Shown: positions 1-5,915 of the stretch, piece by piece
How the letters are laid out: each line of letters opens with the position of its first letter
How positions within the stretch are numbered: position 1 is the stretch's first letter
Assembly (NCBI GenBank): GCA_946403615.1
Contig: CAMJAO010000085.1
Span: forward strand, 1-8,048
Source of the DNA: an uncultured Prevotellaceae bacterium
Lineage (GTDB): Bacteria; Bacteroidota; Bacteroidia; Bacteroidales; Bacteroidaceae
Direction of reading: 5' to 3'
DNA: 8,048 nucleotides
The notes under the pieces: generated by a model
The model's database searches: none
What the model was told of the DNA's origin: nothing
What the model saw: only the letters and a program-made list of their open reading frames with translations
Translations under genes and position numbers: made by a program

Positions 1-1
1 C

Positions 2-370
2 TATGGACTCTCTTATGCGCAATTTGAATACAGCGACATCCATGTCAAGCCCACAGCAGAGGGGCTCGACGTGACATTCACGCTCACCAACAAATCGCGC
101 GTGGATGCCGAGGAAGTGGCACAGGTATATGTGTCGCGTCCGAAATCACAAATCACGCACTACGTGAAAGAACTGAAAGGTTTTCAACGTGTGACATTGA
201 AAGCCGGCGAGCGCAAAGAGGTCACCATCACCCTTCGCCCCCAAGACCTCAGTTATTGGGACGAGGCCACCCAGTCGTGGGCACAAGAATCCGGCACCTT
301 CCAAGTGCTGGTCGGCGGCTCATCCAATCATTTACCCTTGCAGATTGAAGGGTGCTTACTGGCTCAATAA
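2..370 (+). CDS. Glycoside hydrolase family 3 enzyme (beta-glucosidase type), C-terminal fragment
   Basis: This is the 3' end of a gene that begins before the window; the frame is open from base 2 and 122 codons are visible before TAA at 368-370. The visible protein starts YGLSYAQFEYSD and continues with AEEVAQVYVS, a KELKGFQRVTLKAGE segment, DLSYWDE and a final FQVLVGGSS. This is the typical C-terminal fibronectin type III-like domain of family 3 beta-glucosidases and related enzymes (beta-xylosidases and others). The domain ends at its usual place, so the C terminus is intact. The catalytic barrel, the nucleophile and any signal peptide lie outside the window, so substrate cannot be assigned. 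A GTG at 71 is an internal codon, not a start. The gene converges on a family 2 glycosidase, and a hairpin terminator follows 31 bp after the stop. Confidence 0.9.
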   Translation, partial: YGLSYAQFEYSDIHVKPTAEGLDVTFTLTNKSRVDAEEVAQVYVSRPKSQITHYVKELKGFQRVTLKAGERKEVTITLRPQDLSYWDEATQSWAQESGTFQVLVGGSSNHLPLQIEGCLLAQ

Positions 371-401
371 AAAAAGGTGCAATAAAACAGCTATTATAGA
401 C

Positions 402-450
402 TCATCGGGATGCTGAGCGAAAGATTTGCTTGGCATCCCGATGAATTTTT
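402..450 (+). terminator. Strong hairpin terminator between convergent glycosidase genes
   Basis: A perfect 12-bp inverted repeat, TCATCGGGATGC (402-413) and GCATCCCGATGA (433-444), is followed by ATTTTT. The loop can pair further (AGCGAA at 416-421 with TTTGCT at 425-430, one G-T wobble), making a long stem with a small internal bulge. The T tract on the plus strand fits intrinsic termination of the family 3 gene. The hairpin also lies 12 bp beyond the stop of the minus-strand family 2 gene. On that side it is followed by a T-rich but interrupted run, so it may serve both directions. Confidence 0.85.
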
Positions 451-456
451 ATCCCG

Positions 457-2277
457 TCATTTCCCGGCATACCATTCTTTCAGCACAAAGAAGGCTTTTT
501 TCTTCTCACCGCTGTCGCTTACCAGACCTTTACGGTTGTAGTAATCCTGTATGCCATTGAGGACGCGGCGAGGCGAACGGAAATCCTTCAATATCCATGG
601 GGTGGTGCCGCTGAGCCCGTCTATCTTCTCGAGCATGGCGATGTTCTCACGATAGAGGTTTTCCTGAAACTCCTCAGTCCACCGCTGGTTCTTTTCACCA
701 TGAATCCCATATTTTGCGCCGCCGCCGAACTCGCTGACGATGACCGGTTTGTCATAAGGTATCTCCCACTCCATCTTAGGAGCGTCGTTCACATCACGAT
801 ACCAGCCGATATACTGATTGAATGAGATGATATCTACCCATTGGTTCATGTTGTCCTGCAGGCGGTTTTTGTAGTTGGAGGCAGATGTCACCTCCATGGC
901 CATCGAGATGAGGCGCGTGTCATCGAGGTCGCGTGCTTTCTGCGCCAGACGGCTCAAGAACCGATCGCGCTCGGCCGAATGCGGTGTTTCGTTGGCTATC
1001 GACCAGATAATGACGTTGGCGCGGTTTTGGTCGCGGCGTATCATGTCAGTCAACTGCTGTTCAGCATTGGCGTAAGTGTCAGGATTGGTCCAGTCGATGG
1101 TCCAATAGACGGGAATCTCCGACCATACGAGAATACCCATGCGCTCCGCTTCGCGCACAGCATACTCATTGTGGGGATAGTGAGCCAGGCGTACGAAATT
1201 GCAACCCAACTCTTTCGCCCACGTCAGCAGAGTATGCGCATCATCGGTACAGTTGGCCCGTCCGCCGCCGTAGGGTTTCTCCTCATGGATAGAGATGCCT
1301 TTCAAGTAAATCGGTTTTCCGTTGAGCAGGATTTGTTTGCCACGGGTCTCAATGGTTCGGAATCCTATGGCATCGCGCAACGTGTCTCCGTCGAGAATCA
1401 ATTCCACATCATAGCGCTTAGGAGTCTCTGGCGACCACAGTTGCAGTTTTTTCAGTTTGGGGCTTTTGACGTCAATCTCCGCGACCATACCGTCGGCATT
1501 GGTGGAGACCGTCTGACGGATTTTAAGTTCGGGTATGTTAAGGGTGATTTGCTTACCCGCCGCAGGTTTGTTGAGTTGTGCAGAGAATCGCAGCGATGCT
1601 TTTTTCAAGTCATAGTCTGTGATGCTAACTTTATAGTTCTCAATATATGTCGGTGCCACTTCGACCAACATCACGTCGCGGGTGATGCCACCGTAGTTCC
1701 ACCAGTCGAAAATCTGCGTCGGCACATCGCTTTTATGTCGTTTGTTGTCTACTTTCACGATGACTGTGTTCTCACCGTCATGCAACAGTTCCGTCACGTC
1801 GAAATTGAAGGGCGTGAATCCACCGACATGGTAACCCGCCTCTCTGCCGTTTACCCACACCCGCGCTTCGTAGTTGACGGCACCGAAGTAGAGCAGCGCC
1901 CGTTTGCCGGAAGGATGAAATTGGAAACTGCGTTTGAACCACACTGTTCCCTCGTAGAAGAACAGACGGTCGTCTTGCGTGTTCCAGTCGCCCGGTATGC
2001 GCATCGTTGGAGCCTTGTCGAAATCATACTCTATCAGGTCCTCGGGCCGTTGCGGTTTGGCATTGTGGAAGAATGCCCATGGTATGGGGTTCATACGATA
2101 GTCGTAGTAACCCTCTTCCTGCACATCGACGATATAATTCCATTCACCACAAAGCGACACCGTCTGCCGCCCCAACACATTTGCCACTTGCGACACTTTG
2201 CCGCCTTGCGCCATCGTCGGCGCCACCAGCGTCAGCATCACCAATGCCACGACTGTATGAAATATGTATTTTTTCAT
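457..2277 (-). CDS. Exported family 2 glycosidase, candidate beta-glucuronidase
   Basis: The product is 606 residues, close to the length of E. coli beta-glucuronidase. Residues 1-23 form a signal peptide (KK, hydrophobic core, PTMA then Q) with no lipobox, so it is probably periplasmic. The order is a sugar-binding sandwich domain (about 37-208), an Ig-like domain (about 210-308) and a TIM barrel (about 310-600). The retaining pair is visible: acid/base E430 in WSIANE and nucleophile E516 in VSEFG. An NRKG at 581-584, with W561 before it, matches the NxKG motif that binds the carboxylate in known beta-glucuronidases. A long loop 1, as in E. coli GUS, appears absent. The start ATG is directly before the signal peptide, with an AT-rich upstream and no clear promoter of its own; it lies 82 bp after ribD on the same strand and may be read through from it. 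A beta-galactosidase or other family 2 specificity is the main alternative. Confidence 0.88.
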   Translation of the reverse strand: MKKYIFHTVVALVMLTLVAPTMAQGGKVSQVANVLGRQTVSLCGEWNYIVDVQEEGYYDYRMNPIPWAFFHNAKPQRPEDLIEYDFDKAPTMRIPGDWNTQDDRLFFYEGTVWFKRSFQFHPSGKRALLYFGAVNYEARVWVNGREAGYHVGGFTPFNFDVTELLHDGENTVIVKVDNKRHKSDVPTQIFDWWNYGGITRDVMLVEVAPTYIENYKVSITDYDLKKASLRFSAQLNKPAAGKQITLNIPELKIRQTVSTNADGMVAEIDVKSPKLKKLQLWSPETPKRYDVELILDGDTLRDAIGFRTIETRGKQILLNGKPIYLKGISIHEEKPYGGGRANCTDDAHTLLTWAKELGCNFVRLAHYPHNEYAVREAERMGILVWSEIPVYWTIDWTNPDTYANAEQQLTDMIRRDQNRANVIIWSIANETPHSAERDRFLSRLAQKARDLDDTRLISMAMEVTSASNYKNRLQDNMNQWVDIISFNQYIGWYRDVNDAPKMEWEIPYDKPVIVSEFGGGAKYGIHGEKNQRWTEEFQENLYRENIAMLEKIDGLSGTTPWILKDFRSPRRVLNGIQDYYNRKGLVSDSGEKKKAFFVLKEWYAGK

Positions 2278-2359
2278 TTGTTTATTTTATTTCTTGGCAG
2301 AATCTACTCGAGGGGATTTCTCGTTAGTAATCTCACAAAATGTGTAATCAAAATGTTCT

Positions 2360-3286
2360 TTATCGGTTGTTTTTATACCATTCCACTGTATTCTCGCCAT
2401 ATTTTTCACGTGCAGTCGGCATAGCATTGGCGGGAAGATATGGCGCACGGGTGCCATCGCCGACAATGAGGGGGGATGTTTCGATACGCATTTCATCCCA
2501 TAGGCCGGCATCGGAGAAACTCTGTAGAGTCATGGCGCCACCCTCAACCATGAGCGACTGAATGCCGTCGGCATACATCTGCGACATGAGGTCGGTCAGC
2601 GTGGTGGCGCGAGAAAGCACATAACGACGGGGAGACGGACCGCTCCAATGGCGCACGTCGAGACGCGGATGCTCGCGCTCGTCGGTGACACGCCCCACTA
2701 GGATGGCATCGCTCTCGGCACGCAGTTTGTGAACGAGCATCTGCGTGAATGGCGTGGAAATCTTCGCAGGCTGGAAATGGTCATCGATGAACCCGTCGGC
2801 GGTCTGCGCCCACTTCAGCAGGATATACGGACGATGATGCTCGTGATAGGTGAAAAAACGCCTGTTCAGTTCGCGGCACTCTTGTTCCAACACTCCCACA
2901 GTCACCTCAACGCCCGCATCGCGAAGCATCTGTATGCCACGGCCCTGTACCCGGGCAAAGGGATCAACACATCCCACCACCACACGGTGCACACCCTTGC
3001 GGATAATGAGTTCGGCGCAGGGCGGTGTCTTACCGTAATGGGCACAAGGCTCCAGGCTGACGTACATGGTCGATTGAGGCAGCAACGGTTCATCCTCGGG
3101 ACGAACAGACGCAAAAGCATTGACCTCGGCATGTCCCTCACCTGCACGGATGTGATAACCCTCGCCGATGATACGACCGTCGTGAACGATGACCGCACCC
3201 ACCATCGGGTTAGGGCGGCAGGTGAGCATCCCACAGCATGCTAACTGAATGCAACGATGCATGTACTTATTGGTGTCTTTGTCCAT
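2360..3286 (-). CDS. ribD: Bifunctional riboflavin biosynthesis deaminase/reductase RibD
   Basis: RibD carries out the second and third steps of riboflavin synthesis from GTP in the cytoplasm: deamination of the pyrimidine intermediate, then NADPH-dependent reduction of its ribosyl side chain. The N-terminal cytidine-deaminase-like domain (about 1-145) has the zinc site H52-A-E54, PCAH (80-83) and C90, with E54 as the catalytic acid. The C-terminal reductase domain (about 150-308) shows PYILLKWAQTADG, RAESDAILVG, VEGG (247-250) and LWDE. At 308 residues the protein is shorter than the usual 340-370. The gap falls between RRYVLSR (220-226) and the helix before VEGG, where homologues have roughly 45-55 more residues. 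The frame is uninterrupted, so this is a compact version rather than a visible frameshift. The start ATG at 3286 follows a TANNTTTG promoter box by about 45 bp. Confidence 0.95.
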   Translation of the reverse strand: MDKDTNKYMHRCIQLACCGMLTCRPNPMVGAVIVHDGRIIGEGYHIRAGEGHAEVNAFASVRPEDEPLLPQSTMYVSLEPCAHYGKTPPCAELIIRKGVHRVVVGCVDPFARVQGRGIQMLRDAGVEVTVGVLEQECRELNRRFFTYHEHHRPYILLKWAQTADGFIDDHFQPAKISTPFTQMLVHKLRAESDAILVGRVTDEREHPRLDVRHWSGPSPRRYVLSRATTLTDLMSQMYADGIQSLMVEGGAMTLQSFSDAGLWDEMRIETSPLIVGDGTRAPYLPANAMPTAREKYGENTVEWYKNNR

Positions 3287-3330
3287 TATTCAGATTGACA
3301 AATTGAAGGCGTTTGAAATGAATACGTGTG

Positions 3331-3338
3331 CAAAGTTA
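3331..3338 (-). promoter_or_regulatory. Bacteroidetes -7 promoter box for ribD
   Basis: Read on the minus strand this is TAACTTTG followed by CA, an exact match to the Bacteroidetes sigma-70 -7 element TANNTTTG. Transcription would start around 3325 and give a leader of roughly 35-40 nt before the ribD ATG. I see no TTTG or TTG at the expected -33 spacing, so only half of the promoter is recognised. The leader is too short for an FMN riboswitch. Confidence 0.6.
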
Positions 3339-3478
3339 AGATTTTCTCGGCACACTGACGATAATATCGGTATGAAAACAATTATAAATGTAATATGACA
3401 GGCCATGCCATTTTATTCATCCAAGAAGATGTTAACATTTTTTACAACAAATAATCACCAACTAACAAGAAATTATAT

Positions 3479-3486
3479 TACATTTG
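3479..3486 (+). promoter_or_regulatory. Bacteroidetes -7 promoter box for the small exported-protein genes
   Basis: TACATTTG, followed by CA, matches TANNTTTG exactly and faces the three-gene set starting at 3561. The expected start site is around 3493, giving a leader of about 70 nt that includes the palindrome at 3510-3521. No TTG or TTTG is present 19-21 bp upstream, so the call rests on the -7 box and its position. It is back to back with the ribD box, about 140 bp apart. Confidence 0.5.
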
Positions 3487-3509
3487 CAAATTGAAGAAAT
3501 ATTTGCGGA

Positions 3510-3521
3510 GGGATGCATCCC
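3510..3521. repeat. Perfect 12-bp palindrome in the leader of the small-gene set
   Basis: GGGATGCATCCC is a perfect dyad with no spacer, 40 bp before the ATG at 3561 and about 17 bp after the predicted transcription start. This is a plausible place for a dimeric repressor to bind, but a single 12-bp palindrome can arise by chance. No function is assigned. Confidence 0.4.
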
Positions 3522-3560
3522 ACACACTAGCGTTTATTAACCTTTTAACACCAGAAGACA

Positions 3561-3977
3561 ATGAAAAGAATATTTTTGACAATGCTTATGATGGTGATTG
3601 GCATTACCATCATCAATGCACAGACCTGTAACCGTTGCGGCAACACGGGCCGGATAACAGAAACATGTCAAGTGTGCCATGGCAGCGGCTCGCGCGGTTG
3701 CAATTATTGCACCGACGGATATAAAATGTGTACTGCTTGCATGAAAGAAGGGTCATACGAGTGTAGCGCCTGCAATGGCACGGGCAAAGACGACGATGAC
3801 GAAACTTGTTCCACATGTAGTGGCAGAGGACGCATCACCTGCCAGCGGTGCTCTGGCGATGGTGTCGTGATGTGTGAGAGTTGCCAAGGTTCCAGCAGCA
3901 GTTCCTGTTTCAACTGCGGCGGCAGTGGCAAGAAGGAATGGCGCTGTCCAGAATGTATAGCAGCCGGACGTATTTAG
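3561..3977 (+). CDS. Exported ten-fold CxxC (DnaJ zinc-finger-like) protein
   Basis: The product is 138 residues. Residues 1-20 form a signal peptide (KR, hydrophobic core, ending INA before Q), so the mature protein should be outside the cytoplasm. The rest is almost entirely a cysteine array: ten CxxC motifs, first cysteines at 23, 36, 47, 57, 68, 83, 94, 105, 116 and 129, with all 20 cysteines inside them. Several are full CxxCxGxG units as in the DnaJ cysteine-rich domain (CQVCHGSG, CSACNGTG, CSTCSGRG, CQRCSGDG, CFNCGGSG); others are degenerate (CTACMKEG, CPECIAAG). An acidic linker DDDDE sits at 77-81. There is no J domain, GF region or client-binding domain. Paired motifs could bind about five zinc ions, or the cysteines could act as a thiol-redox surface; this is inference. 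It is first of three closely spaced genes and I cannot assign a function. Confidence 0.82.
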   Translation: MKRIFLTMLMMVIGITIINAQTCNRCGNTGRITETCQVCHGSGSRGCNYCTDGYKMCTACMKEGSYECSACNGTGKDDDDETCSTCSGRGRITCQRCSGDGVVMCESCQGSSSSSCFNCGGSGKKEWRCPECIAAGRI

Positions 3978-3999
3978 ACAACGGAAAACATAATCAGCC

Positions 4000-4521
4000 A
4001 TGAAAAGAGTATTATTATCCCTGCTGGCGATGGTATGTGTAGTCGGCGCCACGGCACAAACCAGGAATGATGACGTTTTCATCCGTATCGCTGACGACAA
4101 TATGTTCTCAAAATGCTTTGTCAGTTGCGACAAGAACGGCGACAACATCGTGACATACTCAGAGGCGGCAGAGGCTACGATTCTGTCGCTCAGTTACGGC
4201 GGAAGGCTCAACATTATCGAAGACTACAATTTTCTTAAGCATTTCCCCAATCTGACAGCACTGCATGTAGGCAACACGACCGTCGAAAGCATCGACCTCA
4301 GCCACAATCCTAAACTGGAGCACGTGAGCCTGGAGCAGGCGCTTTGGATCAGGGTCATCAGGTTTGCAAACGGTACCATTCCTCAACTGTTCTGCCCTCC
4401 CGACGCCAAGGCAATGACCATCCTTGTCGGCGAAGATGACAAAATGCCGGCTGACCTGGACAAGTTGAACGTGGAGAAGTATCTGATTTTCTCGCAACCG
4501 ACGATAGAGGAGGTTAAATAG
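4000..4521 (+). CDS. Exported EF-hand-like plus leucine-rich-repeat-like protein
   Basis: The product is 173 residues. A signal peptide covers residues 1-19 (KR, hydrophobic core, GATA then Q). Residues 44-55 (DKNGDNIVTYSE) have the 12-position spacing of a calcium-binding EF-hand loop: D, N, D and T at positions 1, 3, 5 and 9, and E at 12, with N in place of the usual G at position 6. Residues about 75-125 read as two or three leucine-rich-repeat-like turns (HFPNLTALHVGN, IDLSHNPKLEHVSL). A DxNGDG..S..EA loop followed by such repeats is an arrangement I know from Bacteroidetes surface proteins, which usually carry many more repeats. Here there are few and no sorting domain, so it looks like a minimal version. 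The start lies 22 bp after the CxxC gene. Function is unknown; calcium binding and protein interaction are inferred. Confidence 0.8.
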   Translation: MKRVLLSLLAMVCVVGATAQTRNDDVFIRIADDNMFSKCFVSCDKNGDNIVTYSEAAEATILSLSYGGRLNIIEDYNFLKHFPNLTALHVGNTTVESIDLSHNPKLEHVSLEQALWIRVIRFANGTIPQLFCPPDAKAMTILVGEDDKMPADLDKLNVEKYLIFSQPTIEEVK

Positions 4522-4534
4522 TATCATCCTCCTC

Positions 4535-4981
4535 ATGAAAACATTATTGACCATTCTGCTTTTTCTATCCACACTTCAGGTATCGACATCGCCCGAAGAC
4601 ATGTACAACATGTATGACAGGGACGGGAAATACCGGGCCTTACAGGAAAAGGTGGATCAAATGAACCAGAAAATCGAGAATGCGGAGCAGGAGAGAAGCG
4701 AAAAGAAAACGCTTATTCTTATTGTCTCCCTCCTGATAGCCATTGTTCCGTTAGCGATTATAGGCAAACAGGTAATTTGTGGACGGACATGGAAGACAAA
4801 CCCGCCGGGAACGGCACAAGCCTTGCTCATCGCTTGCGCCGGAGGCCTCGTTCTCTTTGCGTTCAACTATGGCATCTTCTACCTGAAAATCCTACATTAC
4901 GAGATTTTTAAATACCTCTTCTCCCTTGCCATCGTCATCGCCCTTATCATTGGGGCAAGCATTATGCTGAGAAAGAAGTAG
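4535..4981 (+). CDS. Small membrane protein with N-terminal signal, coiled coil and three membrane segments
   Basis: The product is 148 residues. Residues 1-19 look like a signal peptide or signal anchor. Residues about 31-57 are charged and helical (KYRALQEKVDQMNQ, then KIENAEQERSEKK), consistent with a short coiled coil. Three hydrophobic stretches follow, at about 59-77, 92-115 and 124-144, ending in LRKK. If the signal is cleaved, the coiled coil would face the periplasm and three helices would anchor the protein in the inner membrane. I recognise no family and no catalytic residues. The gene starts 13 bp after the EF-hand/LRR-like gene, so co-translation with it is likely, and it may be the membrane anchor for the two exported partners; that is inference from position only. 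Confidence 0.78.
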   Translation: MKTLLTILLFLSTLQVSTSPEDMYNMYDRDGKYRALQEKVDQMNQKIENAEQERSEKKTLILIVSLLIAIVPLAIIGKQVICGRTWKTNPPGTAQALLIACAGGLVLFAFNYGIFYLKILHYEIFKYLFSLAIVIALIIGASIMLRKK

Positions 4982-4998
4982 TAATTTCTAATAAAAAC

Positions 4999-5029
4999 AT
5001 TGTTTTGCCACAGATTTATTATAATTTTG
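4999..5029 (+). promoter_or_regulatory. Promoter of the prmC-recX-comF operon
   Basis: TTG at 5000-5002, a 19-bp spacer, then TAATTTTG at 5022-5029 gives a near-complete Bacteroidetes sigma-70 promoter (the -33 box is ATTG against TTTG). Transcription should begin around 5035, leaving a leader of only about 10 nt before the prmC ATG at 5046. The box lies just 18 bp after the last gene of the preceding cassette, so prmC need not depend on upstream transcription. Confidence 0.65.
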
Positions 5030-5037
5030 TGGCAAAA
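5003..5037. repeat. Inverted repeat overlapping the prmC promoter
   Basis: TTTTGCCACA (5003-5012) and TGTGGCAAAA (5028-5037) form a perfect 10-bp inverted repeat with a 15-nt loop. The left arm falls in the spacer between the -33 and -7 boxes; the right arm begins in the last bases of the -7 box and reaches the predicted start site. It could be an operator for a dimeric regulator, or an intrinsic terminator for the preceding three genes, since TTCTGTTT follows the stem. The T run is interrupted, so the terminator reading is weak. Confidence 0.6.
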
Positions 5038-5045
5038 TTCTGTTT

Positions 5046-5897
5046 ATGGCATATCAAAGCACCGACACATGGATGTCGCTTTGGCGACGATTGAACCCGC
5101 TCTACGACGAGGGCGAGGCCAAAGCTATTGTACGGATGGTCTTGGAAAGCAGATTCGACATGAATACTGCAAACATCTACACAGATGGCATATCGAAGTT
5201 GTCAGACGAAGAGAGGTGTGAACTGGAGAAAATCATGCAGCGGCTGGAAAAAACCGAACCCGTGCAATACGTCTTAGGTTATGCCGACTTCTTAGGACGC
5301 CGGTTCGCCGTAGGCAAGGGTGTGCTGATACCTCGCCCCGAGACTGCCGAACTGTGTGAGCAGATTATCCGCGACGCGGAAGGCTGTGGCGGCGCCGACA
5401 TCCTCGACATCGGCACGGGCAGCGGTTGCATTGCCGTGACATTGGCTTATGAGGTGGCTGAGGCGGCTGTGACAGCATGGGACCTCTCACCAGCTGCACT
5501 TGCCTGTTGCGAGGAGAATGCCCGACGTGCCGGTGTGATGGTCGATGTGGTACGGCAAGACGCACTCACTCCACCCGACGATCATGACCGCTGGGACATC
5601 ATCGTGAGCAACCCTCCATATATATGTGAGTGCGAACGTGAATCAATGCACGCCAACGTAACTGGTCATGAGCCCGCTGAGGCACTGTTCGTCAGCGACG
5701 ATGACCCGCTGCTCTTCTACCGCGCTATCAGCCATTATGCCAGCCATGCCCTCCGACCTGATGGCGCGCTCTATTTTGAAATCAATCCCCTTTATGCCGA
5801 GGCGCTCCTGTCGCTGATGCGTGAGACGGGGTTCAACGATGTGACATTAATCGAAGACTCCTTCGGCAAACAACGATACGTCAAAGCGAGGAAGTAA
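5046..5897 (+). CDS. prmC: Peptide chain release factor N5-glutamine methyltransferase PrmC
   Basis: PrmC (HemK) is a cytoplasmic enzyme that uses S-adenosylmethionine to methylate the glutamine of the GGQ motif in release factors RF1 and RF2, improving peptide release. The 283-residue length is normal. The N-terminal helical domain (about 1-90) includes the PVQYVLG signature (73-79), followed by LIPRPET (94-100). The Rossmann methyltransferase domain has motif I DIGTGSG (121-127), an acidic strand end D146, and the hallmark NPPY (189-192) that holds the target amide. The ATG at 5046 fits the family N terminus and lies just after the promoter at 4999-5029. It is the first gene of a tight run: recX starts 18 bp after its stop. 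Confidence 0.96.
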   Translation: MAYQSTDTWMSLWRRLNPLYDEGEAKAIVRMVLESRFDMNTANIYTDGISKLSDEERCELEKIMQRLEKTEPVQYVLGYADFLGRRFAVGKGVLIPRPETAELCEQIIRDAEGCGGADILDIGTGSGCIAVTLAYEVAEAAVTAWDLSPAALACCEENARRAGVMVDVVRQDALTPPDDHDRWDIIVSNPPYICECERESMHANVTGHEPAEALFVSDDDPLLFYRAISHYASHALRPDGALYFEINPLYAEALLSLMRETGFNDVTLIEDSFGKQRYVKARK

Positions 5898-5915
5898 ATG
5901 TGAAACAAATACGAA

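Noticed and set aside
2278..2359. Promoter for the family 2 glycosidase in the gap after ribD
   Set aside because: On the minus strand I find near matches only, no TANNTTTG with a -33 partner; a weak palindrome around CTCGAGGGG is too short to call a terminator.
841..2424. A long open frame (527 codons) on the plus strand, antisense to the family 2 glycosidase
   Set aside because: It lies almost wholly opposite a gene with clear catalytic motifs, crosses the intergenic gap into ribD, and its translation has no recognisable domain and a biased, His/Arg/Val-rich composition. It is a by-product of codon bias in the real gene.
457..3286. A polysaccharide utilisation locus centred on the two glycosidases
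   Set aside because: No SusC/SusD pair, regulator or further glycan enzymes are in the window, and the two glycosidase genes converge rather than forming one operon.
3513..3530. Possible five-codon leader peptide (M-H-P-T-H-stop) preceded by GGAGGG
   Set aside because: The purine run abuts the ATG with no spacing, Bacteroidetes do not generally depend on Shine-Dalgarno pairing, and the ATG is simply part of the palindrome. No attenuator follows.
3561..3977. Calling the CxxC protein a DnaJ chaperone
   Set aside because: It has a signal peptide and lacks the J domain with HPD, the GF region and the client-binding domains; only the cysteine motif type is shared.
4129..4164. Dockerin domain in the EF-hand-like protein
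   Set aside because: Dockerins need two such loops with a conserved linker; only one loop is present and it leads straight into LRR-like sequence.
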